Of a DNA stretch of 64,000 nt, positions 19,725-29,021 are shown in pieces. The DNA is taken from the NCBI RefSeq assembly GCF_001025215.1, contig NZ_AP012330.1:1240001-1304000 (forward strand), read 5' to 3'. How positions within the stretch are numbered: the first letter of the stretch is position 1; each line of letters opens with the position of its first letter. The position numbers were made by a program, and so were the translations under genes. The notes under the pieces were generated by a model that had not been told where the DNA came from, made no database searches, and was given only the letters and a program-made list of their open reading frames with translations. Source of the stretch: Bifidobacterium pseudocatenulatum DSM 20438 = JCM 1200 = LMG 10505 (lineage in GTDB: Bacteria; Actinomycetota; Actinomycetes; Actinomycetales; Bifidobacteriaceae).

Positions 19725-20670
19725 ACGAACTCCTCATTTCAATACCGTCTTCGGGAACGACCATGGTTCCAATGCCGTCTGTGGTGAAAATCTCATTCAG
19801 GATGGAATGCGGTTTGCGTCCGTCGATGATGTGGGCGCGTGGCACGCCTCCATCGATGGCTCTGACGCAGGCTTCCATCTTGGGGCGCATGCCGCTCTCC
19901 AGATCCGGCAACATGTCGCGTAGGTTCTCCACGCCGATGCGACCAATCAGAGAATCCCTGTCCGGCCAATCGGCGTACAGGCCATCCACATCGGTCAGCA
20001 CGACCAGCTTGCTGGCTCCAAGAGCGGCCGCAAGCGCCGCAGCCGCGGAATCGGCATTCACATTCAACACTTCGGTAGCATCATCCTCATTTGGAGCCAC
20101 CGAGGAAACAACAGGAATGCGTCCGGCATTGATCAGGTCCTCAACCGCGGATGCGTCGACGCTCACCACGTCGCCGACCAAACCAATATCGGTTGGCGAT
20201 CCATCGATGATCGGCTTGCGCTGCATGGCGGAAAACAGCGCACCATCCTCGCCGGAAAGACCGACCGCGAACGGACCATGGGCGTTGATCAACCCGACAA
20301 GTTCACGGGAAACCTTGCCCGTCAAAACCATACGCACCACATCCATGGCCTCCGGCGTGGTGACCCTCAGACCTCCCTTGAATTCCGACTTAATGCCCAA
20401 AGCCTTAAGCATGTGCGAGATCTGCGGGCCTCCGCCATGCACCACAACCGGATGCAAGCCGACCTGTCGCAGAAACACCATATCTTCAGCGAAACAGGCT
20501 TTGAGATGATCGTCGATCATCGCATTGCCGCCATATTTGATGACGATGCGCTGTCCGGCGAATTCCTCAAGCCATGGCAGTGCCTCAATCAGCACTTCCG
20601 CCTTTTGGTCGGCGCGCAAATCGGTATGCACGTCAAAATGGAATCCAGGTCCTTTGAGTTCCTTGGTCAT
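19714..20670 (-). CDS. argB: Acetylglutamate kinase
   Basis: Amino-acid kinase family enzyme of 318 residues, second step of arginine synthesis and commonly the feedback-regulated one. [10 protein letters not shown] near residue 42, [11 protein letters not shown] and [17 protein letters not shown] are the expected substrate and nucleotide sites. An N-terminal helix of about 25 residues precedes the kinase core, as in arginine-sensitive enzymes, so feedback inhibition is plausible but not shown. It sits 10 bases after argJ. Confidence 0.95.
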   Translation of the reverse strand: MTKELKGPGFHFDVHTDLRADQKAEVLIEALPWLEEFAGQRIVIKYGGNAMIDDHLKACFAEDMVFLRQVGLHPVVVHGGGPQISHMLKALGIKSEFKGGLRVTTPEAMDVVRMVLTGKVSRELVGLINAHGPFAVGLSGEDGALFSAMQRKPIIDGSPTDIGLVGDVVSVDASAVEDLINAGRIPVVSSVAPNEDDATEVLNVNADSAAAALAAALGASKLVVLTDVDGLYADWPDRDSLIGRIGVENLRDMLPDLESGMRPKMEACVRAIDGGVPRAHIIDGRKPHSILNEIFTTDGIGTMVVPEDGIEMRSSYGN

Positions 20671-20680
20671 TACCGTTCAA

Positions 20681-21853
20681 TCAGCTTTCGTAATCTGCAT
20701 TAATGTGTACGTATTCGTGGGTCAAATCGTCGGTCCAGACAGTTGCTTCCGCATTTCCCGCATGCAGATCGATGTCGATGTGCACCTCGCGCGGAGTCAT
20801 GTCGACTTCGGATCGGTCGCGTCCGGCTCCGCCGTTCTCACAGATACGCACGCCATTGACGTCGACCGTGACTTTATTGGAATCGTAGGGAGCGACTTCC
20901 GGCGGCACGGTACCCAGCGAGCTGACGATACGACCCCAGTTCGGATCATTGCCGAAGATGGCGCATTTCAGCAAATTGGATGCCGCTACCGCACGACCGC
21001 AAGCAAGCGCCGCATCTTCCGTGGTGGCGCCGGTCACCTTGACACGGATGTCATGGCTCGCGCCTTCACCGTCTCCGACAATCTGACGCGCCAAGGAGGC
21101 AGTCGCCTGCGCCACAAGCTCGTTGAACTCGTCGGGATCCGGTTCGATACCGGATGCTCCAGACGCAAGCAAAAGCACGGTGTCGTTAGTGGACATGCAA
21201 CCGTCAACGTCAATGCGGTTGAACGACATTTCCACTCCAGTGTTCAGAGCTGCCTGAAGCTGTCCCGCGCTTACCACGGCATCCGTGGTGATCACGCACA
21301 GCATGGTGGCCAGCTGAGGCGCGATCATGCCTGACCCTTTGACCATGCCGCCGACACGGAACCCATTGGACCCTTCAAGTTCAACGGTTTTCGGCTTGGT
21401 GTCGGTGGTCATGATGGCATGGGACGCATCCGCACCGGCCTGAGCGGTATCGGCAAGGGCCGCGAACGCTTTGTCTGCGCCAGAAAGCACATGGTCAAGA
21501 GGCAGAAGCTCACCGATCAGGCCCGTGGAGCAGACCGCGATATCGCTGTCTTTGGCACCTACAAGCGCCGCGACCTTTTGGGCCGTGGCCTTGGACTGCT
21601 CATATCCCGGCTGGCCGGTGCATGCGTTTGCGCCTCCGGAATTAAGGATGACGGCTTTCACATGACCGTCGGCCACGATCTTGCGCGTCCACTGCACGGG
21701 AGCTGCGCAGAAACGGTTCGAAGTGAACACTCCGGCAGCCATATCCAGCGGACCGTTATTGACCACAAGAGCCAGATCCTTCTTACCTTCGACTGCGGAA
21801 ATACCGGCTTCCACGCCAGCCGCGGAAAAACCTTGCGCAAACGTTACGCTCAT
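20681..21853 (-). CDS. argJ: Bifunctional ornithine acetyltransferase / N-acetylglutamate synthase
   Basis: ArgJ recycles the acetyl group between acetylornithine and glutamate; 390 residues. The self-cleavage site that creates the alpha and beta subunits is intact: KGSGMIAPQLATMLCVITTD, where the threonine of ATML becomes the nucleophile. The start overlaps the argC stop by four bases (ATGA). No argA is seen in the window, so ArgJ may supply both activities. Confidence 0.95.
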   Translation of the reverse strand: MSVTFAQGFSAAGVEAGISAVEGKKDLALVVNNGPLDMAAGVFTSNRFCAAPVQWTRKIVADGHVKAVILNSGGANACTGQPGYEQSKATAQKVAALVGAKDSDIAVCSTGLIGELLPLDHVLSGADKAFAALADTAQAGADASHAIMTTDTKPKTVELEGSNGFRVGGMVKGSGMIAPQLATMLCVITTDAVVSAGQLQAALNTGVEMSFNRIDVDGCMSTNDTVLLLASGASGIEPDPDEFNELVAQATASLARQIVGDGEGASHDIRVKVTGATTEDAALACGRAVAASNLLKCAIFGNDPNWGRIVSSLGTVPPEVAPYDSNKVTVDVNGVRICENGGAGRDRSEVDMTPREVHIDIDLHAGNAEATVWTDDLTHEYVHINADYES

Positions 21854-22944
21854 GGCGCCACTCCAATCTTTGTCAGGCCTGCATCTTCAGGAAGTCCCAG
21901 TGCTACGTTCAACGACTGCACCGCCTGTCCGGCCGTGCCGCGGTTGAGATTGTCAATTGCCGCGAAGGCCAGCAAACGCCCCGCCTTACGGTCGATGGCC
22001 ACCTGAATATGGGCCGCGTTCGATCCGATGATATTGGCGGTGGCCGGCATGACGCCTTCCGGTAAAACAATCATGAAATCCTGATCCGCATATGCGTCAG
22101 TCCAAACCTGCCTGATTTCAGCATCTGACATATTCAATGCTGTATCGGTTAGTTTGGCGGAAACCGAAGCGAGAATGCCACGGGCCATTGGCACAAGAAT
22201 CGGGGTGAATCCCAGCGTGAACTCGTTTGCCGCGGATGCGTTCTTTCCTGCAGCATGGGCGAAGTTCTGCAAAATCTCAGGAATATGACGATGAGTACCG
22301 CCGACAGAATACGGTAATGCGGAACCGAATGCCTCAGCTGCAAGCAAATTGACGCGCTTCAGATTCTTCCCTGCGCCGGAGTAGCCGACCACCAGATCGG
22401 CAACAATATCCGCCGGTTCAACAAGCCCTTGGGCAATGCCCGGCTGCAGCGCCAATGTGGTTGCGGTCACATTGCATCCTGGACCGGCAATACGCTTGGT
22501 TCCTGGAATCACCTCACGCTGGTGCTGGTAAGAACCATCTTCGGATATGCCGGTAATGAGCTCAGGCATGCCGTAAGTCCAGTGCTCATAGAAGTCGCCG
22601 CCGTAGAACTCATCCCATGCGGTTTTTTCCTCAAGCCTATGGTCGGCTCCCAAATCCACCACCACGGCATTCGGATCAAGCTGGGAAGCCAATGCACCGG
22701 ATGCCCCATGAGGCAGCGCAAGGATGATCACGTCATGCCCGTTCAGTACCTCCGGAGTGGTGTCTTCCACCACAAGGTCGGCAAGCTGCGGAATATGTGG
22801 CATATGCTTGCCAAGCTTGTCCCCAACGGATGAATGCCCGGCCACGCACGTCACTTCGAAATTTGGATGGGCCGCGAGGATACGGAGGGCCTCGCCTCCC
22901 GCATACCCTGTCGCGCCGGCCACGGCTACTGTGTATTTGGCCAT
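21850..22944 (-). CDS. argC: N-acetyl-gamma-glutamyl-phosphate reductase
   Basis: NADPH-dependent reductase, 364 residues, first gene of the argCJBDFR unit. The Rossmann motif VAGATGYAGGEALRIL is at the N-terminus and the catalytic cysteine lies in RIAGPGCNVTATTLAL. The start ATG 22944 lies about 38 bases from a tandem ARG box, which places the operator in the promoter region. Confidence 0.96.
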   Translation of the reverse strand: MAKYTVAVAGATGYAGGEALRILAAHPNFEVTCVAGHSSVGDKLGKHMPHIPQLADLVVEDTTPEVLNGHDVIILALPHGASGALASQLDPNAVVVDLGADHRLEEKTAWDEFYGGDFYEHWTYGMPELITGISEDGSYQHQREVIPGTKRIAGPGCNVTATTLALQPGIAQGLVEPADIVADLVVGYSGAGKNLKRVNLLAAEAFGSALPYSVGGTHRHIPEILQNFAHAAGKNASAANEFTLGFTPILVPMARGILASVSAKLTDTALNMSDAEIRQVWTDAYADQDFMIVLPEGVMPATANIIGSNAAHIQVAIDRKAGRLLAFAAIDNLNRGTAGQAVQSLNVALGLPEDAGLTKIGVAP

Positions 22945-22982
22945 GTCACGCCTCTTTCCATTGACTCACTGAAAACACATTC

Positions 22983-23021
22983 AGCATACACTTTATGCAC
23001 TACATTGCATAATTATGCATT
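22983..23021 (-). promoter_or_regulatory. Tandem ARG boxes (ArgR operator) before argC
   Basis: Two 18-base elements, AGCATACACTTTATGCAC (22983-23000) and ATTGCATAATTATGCATT (23004-23021), are separated by exactly three bases. The second contains a perfect 14-base palindrome, TGCATAATTATGCA. The dimension and spacing match the classical double ARG box bound by an ArgR hexamer. This is the best operator-like sequence in the window. Confidence 0.8.
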
Positions 23022-23089
23022 CATTTCGTGTCGCATAGTGGTCATTGCGAGACTATGACAATTATTAAAAGACTAGAAAACACGCCGAA

Positions 23090-23812
23090 TCAGGCAGCGA
23101 TCGACTCGTCTCCCTGCCCCGATCCCGCGCCGCCAAGCATATTCTGCAACGTCTCGTTATACAGGTCGGCAACGGAAAGACCATGCATCGCCAACCAAAT
23201 CACGGCCAAGGTGTACAACACATTGATGATCACCGCGGCGAGAGCCAAGCCATACCCTTTCATATGGAGCTTCTTGGTACGCCACATCGAAATCGCGCCG
23301 ACCAACGCGGGAAGGACCGGCACCGGCATCAGCACGGCAAGCACGAGAGACATGATCGCATAGGCATCCCAATGGCCGTATGCGGGATTCTGCCGAGGAT
23401 CGTTGAGATCCAGATTCGGCAGATAGGGCATATTGCCCTGCTGCGGATATTGGTTCGGATCATACGGATTCGGCCCATACGGGTTGGCGCCGTATGGATT
23501 CCGTTGTCCGTTCGCATTGTACGGAGGCATCGGTTGCTGCCCATTTGAAGGGTATTGCCCCGTTTGGTATTGCATATTCTGCTGCTGTACAGCATCCGCA
23601 GGTTGCGGTTCAGGTTCAGGCGCACCATACACGTATGGATCGTAACCGGCCGGCAGCTGGCTACTCATCGCACCATATTCGGGTTGATTGATCTGACCAT
23701 ACTCCGGCTGTGAAGACGCAGCGGCATCGGAAGATGACGAAACCGGAGCAGCATCAGCCGTCTCCTGACGTTCGTCGGTGTTGGTCGGCTGATACTGCTC
23801 CGGTTCGTTCAT
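23090..23812 (-). CDS. Pro/Gln/Tyr-rich small membrane protein (DUF4190-like)
   Basis: About 240 residues. The N-terminal ~145 are disordered and rich in Gln, Pro, Tyr, Asn and Ser, with repeated NPYG/NPYD units (NPYGANPYGPNPYDPNQYPQ). Two hydrophobic segments follow (AYAIMSLVLAVLMPVPVLPA; GLALAAVIINVLYTLAVIWL) with a short basic loop MWRTKKLHMKG, as in DUF4190 proteins, and a short Gly/Ser tail. The ATG at 23812 is preferred because AGAGG lies six bases upstream. It lies 30 bases after pheT and may be read through from it. Function is unknown. Confidence 0.78.
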   Translation of the reverse strand: MNEPEQYQPTNTDERQETADAAPVSSSSDAAASSQPEYGQINQPEYGAMSSQLPAGYDPYVYGAPEPEPQPADAVQQQNMQYQTGQYPSNGQQPMPPYNANGQRNPYGANPYGPNPYDPNQYPQQGNMPYLPNLDLNDPRQNPAYGHWDAYAIMSLVLAVLMPVPVLPALVGAISMWRTKKLHMKGYGLALAAVIINVLYTLAVIWLAMHGLSVADLYNETLQNMLGGAGSGQGDESIAA

Positions 23813-23842
23813 AATCATCCTCTGTTCTTGGGAAGGTCGGGA

Positions 23843-26452
23843 TCAGGCGCGCAGCTGCGCACCAAGCTTGGACGCTTCATCCACAATACGCTTGCGGATG
23901 GCTTCGCTGTCTTCGGAAGCGAGAGTCTTATCCGGAGCGCGGAATGTGACCGCGTAGGCCAAAGACTTTTCGTCCTCGCCCAGCTGGTCGCCGGTGTACA
24001 CGTCGAACAGCTCGATGCTTTCGAGGCTGCTTCCAGCGGCATCGACAATAACCTGCTTGAGCTCGGCGGCCGTGACATCGGTAGACACCGTAAAGGCCAG
24101 ATCCTGCTTGACCGGCGGGAAGGTGGAAATCGGCTTGGCCTGCACCGGCTTGCCGCTCAACGTGGCGAACAGCGCGGTCAAATCCAACTCGAAGGCCGCG
24201 GAATGGGCCGGGAAGCCCAACACCTCGTTGACATGCGGGTGAAGCTCGCCGACCATACCGACGAATACGTCACCAGCCATCACACGAGCCGCACGACCCG
24301 GATGCCATTGTGCCGGCACATCTTCAGCCTTCGGCTGATCCAGCGTGAGAGCTGCACCAATACGGTCGGAGATGCGCTGCACCGCCTCAACGGCGTCAGA
24401 CCAATCCACTGCGCGGCGCTCGCCCAGCCAACCGGAGTCAACGGCGTTGCCGGTCAGAATGCCAGCAACATGCATCGGCTGGTCCGGAAGACCGGCATCA
24501 AGCGCGGCAAGCTGCTCGTCCGTCGGCTTGACTGCACCCGGCAGTGCCGGAATCGCCGGAGCGTTCGGATCCCACAGATACACGTGGCCGATCTCATACA
24601 GCGACACATTCTCCACGCCGCGACGTAGATTGCGCTGAACGGTCTGTGCCAACGTTGGAATAATGTCACGACGCAGGAACGGACGATCACCGGCGAGCGG
24701 GTTGGCGATCTCCACGCTGACGTTCTTCGTCTCAGCGACGTCCAGCGCGAAGTTCTTGTAATCCTCATCGCCGACGAACGGGTAGCTCAACGTTTCCACC
24801 ATGCCGTATTCGGCAAGTTCATCGGCAACCTGGCGCTTGCGCAGCTGCTCAGCAGTCAGACCGACCTGACCTTCGACCGGTGCCGGCGGCACGGTGACGG
24901 GAATCTCGTCATATCCGACAAGACGCGCCACTTCCTCAACCAGATCGCACGGCTCGTTCAAGTCGGGGCGCCAACTTGGAGGCGCCACGGAAAACTCGCC
25001 GTTGCCGCCTCCTGCGACGGAGCAACCGATGTCGGTAAGAATGTCGCTGATGGTGTTCACGTCCGTGTCAAGTCCGGCCACACGAGCCACTTCCGAAGCC
25101 TTGAACAGGATCGGACGGCGGTTAGAGACGGTATTGAAGTCGGTCGGGTGCTCGCTCGGCTCGCCATTGCCGTACCTAACCATCAGTTCGGCGGCCATTT
25201 GGGCGGCTGCCGGCTGCAGCTGGTCGTCCACACCGCGTTCGAAACGACGGGAGGCTTCGGACGGAATCTTGTGACGGCGTGCGGAACGCGCGATCGACAC
25301 CTGATCGAAGTGCGCGGATTCCAGCAGGATGTTCTTGGTTTCGGCAGTGACCTCGCCATACATGCCGCCCATCACGCCTGCGATGCCAAGCACACGGGAG
25401 CCGCGTTCGCCATTCGGGGAATCGGTGATCAGCAGATCCTCGACGCTCAAATCGTGATCCTTGCCATCCAACGTGGTGAGCTTCTCACCTTCGTTGGCGC
25501 GACGCACCACGATCGGTCCTTCGATCTTATCCAGATCGTAGGCATGCATCGGCTGTCCCAAGTCGAGCATCACGTAGTTGGTGACATCCACTGCCAAGGA
25601 GATGGAACGCATGCCTGCGCGGGTCAGGCGGCGACGCATCCAATTCGGCGTATGGCTGGCCGGATCGAAGCCCTTGACCGCGCGAGCGTAATAGCGATCG
25701 CATCCAACCACACCGTGAATCGGATTATTGTCGTCGACGATCACTTCGATGTCGGTCTTGGTGCCTTCCGGCAGGCCCTTGGTGATCGGCGCCTTCTCGT
25801 TCAGGGCGACAGCCGGATCGGTGTAGGCCGCACCGGTGGAATGATGGTATTCGCGAGACACGCCACGGTATGAGAACGCGTAGCCGCGATCCGGAGTGAT
25901 GTTGATCTCCAGCAGCGGCTCGTCCAAGTGCAGCAGGTGCATGGCGTCGTCGCCCGGCTGGAGCTTCTCATACTCTTCCGGGGTGAAGCCGTACTTGCGA
26001 AGCAGGATGATGCCGTCATGGCTATCACCCAATCCAAGCTCGCGTTCGGAAGCGCACATGCCGTTGGAGATATGGCCGTAGGTCTTGCGCGGTTCGATCT
26101 TGAAATCGCCCGGCAGCACAGCGCCAGGAAGCGTTACGACGACCTTTTCGCCGGCAGCCATGTTCGGCGCGCCGCAGATGATGCCGCGCGGCACCTTGTT
26201 GCCGTTCTCATCGGTCTCGTTGTATTCGTCGCCGACGTCAACGTGGCACCAGTTGATGATCTTGCCGTTCTTCTGCGGTTCCGGAGTGGCGTCGACCACG
26301 TAGCCGACGACGATCGGACCGACCAGCTGGGAGGTGTGGATCTCTTCCTCTTCGAGACCGACCTTCACCAGATCTTTGGCAAGCTGTTCGTACGTAAGGC
26401 CTTCCGGAACCTCGACATGGTCCTTGAGCCAATCAATGTCAACCATTGGCAT
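23843..26452 (-). CDS. pheT: Phenylalanyl-tRNA synthetase beta subunit
   Basis: Large subunit of the alpha2-beta2 PheRS, 869 residues, somewhat longer than the ~800 average. The N-terminal domain is followed by the tRNA-binding EMAP/OB region (RGIICGAPNMAAGEKVVVTLPG), the B3/B4 editing domain (EVIVDDNNPIHGVVGCDRYY), the B5 domain, the catalytic-like core and a C-terminal anticodon-binding (FDX-ACB) domain beginning about KPISTFPPVKQDLAFTV. It starts eight bases after pheS. Confidence 0.96.
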   Translation of the reverse strand: MPMVDIDWLKDHVEVPEGLTYEQLAKDLVKVGLEEEEIHTSQLVGPIVVGYVVDATPEPQKNGKIINWCHVDVGDEYNETDENGNKVPRGIICGAPNMAAGEKVVVTLPGAVLPGDFKIEPRKTYGHISNGMCASERELGLGDSHDGIILLRKYGFTPEEYEKLQPGDDAMHLLHLDEPLLEINITPDRGYAFSYRGVSREYHHSTGAAYTDPAVALNEKAPITKGLPEGTKTDIEVIVDDNNPIHGVVGCDRYYARAVKGFDPASHTPNWMRRRLTRAGMRSISLAVDVTNYVMLDLGQPMHAYDLDKIEGPIVVRRANEGEKLTTLDGKDHDLSVEDLLITDSPNGERGSRVLGIAGVMGGMYGEVTAETKNILLESAHFDQVSIARSARRHKIPSEASRRFERGVDDQLQPAAAQMAAELMVRYGNGEPSEHPTDFNTVSNRRPILFKASEVARVAGLDTDVNTISDILTDIGCSVAGGGNGEFSVAPPSWRPDLNEPCDLVEEVARLVGYDEIPVTVPPAPVEGQVGLTAEQLRKRQVADELAEYGMVETLSYPFVGDEDYKNFALDVAETKNVSVEIANPLAGDRPFLRRDIIPTLAQTVQRNLRRGVENVSLYEIGHVYLWDPNAPAIPALPGAVKPTDEQLAALDAGLPDQPMHVAGILTGNAVDSGWLGERRAVDWSDAVEAVQRISDRIGAALTLDQPKAEDVPAQWHPGRAARVMAGDVFVGMVGELHPHVNEVLGFPAHSAAFELDLTALFATLSGKPVQAKPISTFPPVKQDLAFTVSTDVTAAELKQVIVDAAGSSLESIELFDVYTGDQLGEDEKSLAYAVTFRAPDKTLASEDSEAIRKRIVDEASKLGAQLRA

Positions 26453-26459
26453 GGGTCAA

Positions 26460-27527
26460 TCACTCCCCCATCACAAACTGTTCGCTGAATCGCACGTCGC
26501 CTTCGACCAGGTCGTGCATGTCGTTGATGTCGTGGCGCAGCAGCAGGGTACGTTCCACGCCCACGCCGAAGGCGAAGCCGGTGTAGACCTCAGGATCGAG
26601 GCCAGCGGACTTCAGCACATTCGGGTTGACCATACCGCAGCCGCCCCATTCGAGCCAGCCTGCGCCACCCTTCTTGTCAGGGAACCACAGGTCGAGTTCG
26701 GCGCTCGGCTCGGTGAACGGGAAGTAGCTCGGACGCAGACGGGTCTTGGCTTCCGGGCCGAACATGGCCACGGCAAGCTTATCGAGCACGCCCTTCAGGT
26801 CGGCCATGGTCAGATGCTTGTCGACCGCAAGAGCCTCCACCTGGTGGAACACCGGCGTATGGGTGGCGTCGAGCTCATCGGTGCGGAACACGCGGCCCGG
26901 GCATGCGATGTACAGCGGCACGCCACGGGTGAGCAGACCACGCACCTGATCGGAGGAGGTCTGGGTGCGCAGCACCATGTTGGATCCGACGAATCCTGCG
27001 GCGTCCTTGGCCTGATTGCCCTTGACGTAGAAGGTATCCTGCATCTGGCGTGCCGGATGATCGGGGCCGAAGTTCAGCGCGTCAAAGTCGTACCATTCGG
27101 TTTCCACTTCAGGACCGTCGGAAATCTGCCAGCCCATGGAAATGAAGAAGTCTTCGACATCCTCCATCAGTTTCGGCAACGGATGGCGCGCGCCAAGCGG
27201 CTTGCGATTGACCGGAAGAGTCATGTCCACGGTTTCGGCGGCAAGCGCACGGGCCTCTTCCTCGGCCTTGACCTGCTGTTCCTTGGTGCCATACGCACGA
27301 CCAAAGTCAGCGCGCAGCTTGCCCATGATCTTGCCGGCGTCTTTCTTCTGGTCCTTCGGCAGCGCGCCGATGGCCTTGCTGGCCTGCGTCATCGCGGATT
27401 CCGCTCCGGCGTACTGCGTCTTGATGGCTTTCAATTCCTCCATGCTGGAGGCGTTTTCGATTTTCGCGATGCCCTCGGCAACCGCATCGGTTACCGCTTG
27501 GGCGTCGAATACCGCACCTTCTGCCAC
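26460..27527 (-). CDS. pheS: Phenylalanyl-tRNA synthetase alpha subunit
   Basis: Class II catalytic subunit, 355 residues. Motif 2 is visible in FRTDELDATHTPVFHQVE and motif 3 in FGVGVERTLLLRHDIND; the phenylalanine pocket contains the GGCGMVNPNVL segment. The start is GTG at 27525-27527 with AGAAAGG about eight bases upstream. It forms a two-gene unit with pheT. A preceding RNA methyltransferase gene on the same strand is a common actinobacterial neighbour. Confidence 0.96.
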   Translation of the reverse strand: MAEGAVFDAQAVTDAVAEGIAKIENASSMEELKAIKTQYAGAESAMTQASKAIGALPKDQKKDAGKIMGKLRADFGRAYGTKEQQVKAEEEARALAAETVDMTLPVNRKPLGARHPLPKLMEDVEDFFISMGWQISDGPEVETEWYDFDALNFGPDHPARQMQDTFYVKGNQAKDAAGFVGSNMVLRTQTSSDQVRGLLTRGVPLYIACPGRVFRTDELDATHTPVFHQVEALAVDKHLTMADLKGVLDKLAVAMFGPEAKTRLRPSYFPFTEPSAELDLWFPDKKGGAGWLEWGGCGMVNPNVLKSAGLDPEVYTGFAFGVGVERTLLLRHDINDMHDLVEGDVRFSEQFVMGE

Positions 27528-27592
27528 GAGATACCTTTCTCATTTCCCGTTTGTTTTACGCGAAAAACGCGCAATTTCAACGTTTTCCGACT

Positions 27593-28465
27593 TTACATTC
27601 TTTCAACATGACTCGACATAGCCAAGCTCAGCAGCATTACCGCCGAACTGGTGCCGAGGTTCAAGGATTCCGCTTTGCCATAGAGCGGTATGGACACGAT
27701 CCTATCGGTTCGTTCCAAAACTTCCTTGGTCAATCCGCGTGCCTCATTGCCGAACAACACCGCTTTGGCGCCGGCAAGCGTTTCCGGCGCAGCGATTACA
27801 TCCGTCAGGGATTCCGGCTGCCGGGAATCCGTGCCATATACATCGGCCGCATACACTGCCAACTCGTGAGTATCGCACCATGCGAAGAAGTCGTCCGTTC
27901 CCATGGTCAGAATCGGAAGGTGGAACAGTGATCCCACGGTGGAGCGGATCACTTTCGGATTGAACACGTCCACGCAGTCGTCGACCAATACCACGGCGGA
28001 GCAGCCGGCCGCGTCGGCGGAACGAATCACGGTTCCGGCGTTACCGGGATCGCGGACCTGCCAAAACGCGGCGACCATCGCATGCTCGTCGAAATCGTCC
28101 GGAGCGGCGGACGAATCGAGGAAAGCCTGCATGTCCGCGACGGCAAGCACGCCTTGCGCGTCGGCGCTCATACGGTGCATCACCGCATGAGTGACCTTGT
28201 GCACATACACGCCGGATTGCATGGCCTTGCCCGCCATCTGCGCGACGACAGGTGTCGCAAACGAGGCATCGGGCTGTGCCGACTCGACCTCAACGTAGAG
28301 ATCCTCGACAAGTCCTGGATGCCATGTCAGCAGCTCGCGCACCGATTGCGGGCCTTCCACCATGAAACGGCCAGACCGTTTCCGCCCTTTTCGATCGGCG
28401 AGCTCGGACACGCGGCGGACGCGCTCCGACTTGGGGTTCGCAATGACTTCGGATTTTATAGGCAT
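27593..28465 (-). CDS. SpoU/TrmH-family RNA 2'-O-methyltransferase
   Basis: A 290-residue SPOUT methyltransferase. The N-terminal substrate-binding domain (RKGRKRSGRFMVEGPQSVRE) is of the type found in RlmB/TsnR enzymes. The trefoil-knot SAM-binding motifs follow: QVRDPGNAGTVIRSADAAG, LFGNEARGLTKEVLE and IPLYGKAESLNLGTSSAVML. It probably methylates a 23S rRNA ribose; the exact position cannot be read from sequence. The position just upstream of pheS matches tsnR (Rv1644) in mycobacteria. Confidence 0.92.
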   Translation of the reverse strand: MPIKSEVIANPKSERVRRVSELADRKGRKRSGRFMVEGPQSVRELLTWHPGLVEDLYVEVESAQPDASFATPVVAQMAGKAMQSGVYVHKVTHAVMHRMSADAQGVLAVADMQAFLDSSAAPDDFDEHAMVAAFWQVRDPGNAGTVIRSADAAGCSAVVLVDDCVDVFNPKVIRSTVGSLFHLPILTMGTDDFFAWCDTHELAVYAADVYGTDSRQPESLTDVIAAPETLAGAKAVLFGNEARGLTKEVLERTDRIVSIPLYGKAESLNLGTSSAVMLLSLAMSSHVERM

Positions 28466-28496
28466 ACGCGTTAGCCTAACACCATTGCCGCAATGA

Positions 28497-28736
28497 ATGC
28501 CCCGTCCATGTCGCGTTTTTAATTCAGAAAACTTTCCAGATTCATTCCATCAGCAGTCGCAGCAGACCAGCCAGAGGGCGCAGTCCGGTCGCGATATGCA
28601 GGGTCCGACAAATGATTCCAGCGACTCTGCCGGCTCGCAGGATTCCAATACCGATAACAATTCTCCGGATTCGCAGCAGTCCGGCAACGCACAGAGCGAT
28701 GCCCCAGCGCTGGCAAAACCACTATGCTGTTACTGA
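28497..28736 (+). pseudogene. Short Gln/Ser/Asp-rich open frame, probable gene fragment
   Basis: Seventy-nine codons with low-complexity composition (QQSQQTSQRAQSG; SSDSAGSQDSNTDNNSPDSQ). It looks like the disordered linker of a larger protein rather than a whole one. Its 3' end overlaps, in another frame, the ABC-ATPase fragment that begins at about 28706, so the two appear to have been joined by deletion. No convincing ribosome site was seen and no function can be given. Confidence 0.25.
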
Positions 28737-28843
28737 TTTCCGGGCTTGCGAATCCCACAGAGGGAAAAGTGTTGTGCAACGGCAGCGATTTGTCACAGCA
28801 GGATCGTCACCCTTCGCCTTGCCCCGTATTCGACATGTCATGA
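28706..28843 (+). pseudogene. ABC-transporter ATPase fragment (MacB/LolD-like Walker A region)
   Basis: Read in the frame beginning at 28706, 45 codons encode SAGKTTMLLLISGLANPTEG, then KVLCNGSDLSQQD. This is the Walker A end and following strand of LolD/MacB-type ATPases (compare the family pattern GKTTLL..L.GLD.PT.G.V..NG.D). Homology stops after about 30 codons and there is no start, signature or Walker B. The 3' end runs into a terminator hairpin. It is a decayed remnant. Confidence 0.6.
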
Positions 28844-28876
28844 ATTTGGCAGGTCGGGTACGGGGCTTTTGCACAT
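28821..28876 (+). terminator. Orphan rho-independent terminator
   Basis: GCCCCGTATTCGAC pairs with GTCGGGTACGGGGC, followed by TTTTGC. It overlaps the end of the ABC fragment and precedes the LOG-family gene, so it probably terminated a gene that has been lost. Confidence 0.7.
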
Positions 28877-29021
28877 CCATGAAAGATATGCACAGCTTGC
28901 GAGTGTGTCTCACCGCTTTCGATTGGTTTGCGAACATCGGTTCGTTACACTGATTATCTGACTTATTGTCTGATTACGGTTGGGCGCGCGACATCATCCC
29001 ATGAATGTTGGAGGTACAAGC

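Noticed and set aside
17373..19787. An 804-codon open frame antisense to argF and argD
   Set aside because: It is a high-GC codon-bias shadow of two intact, well-conserved genes and crosses their boundary without any protein-family resemblance.
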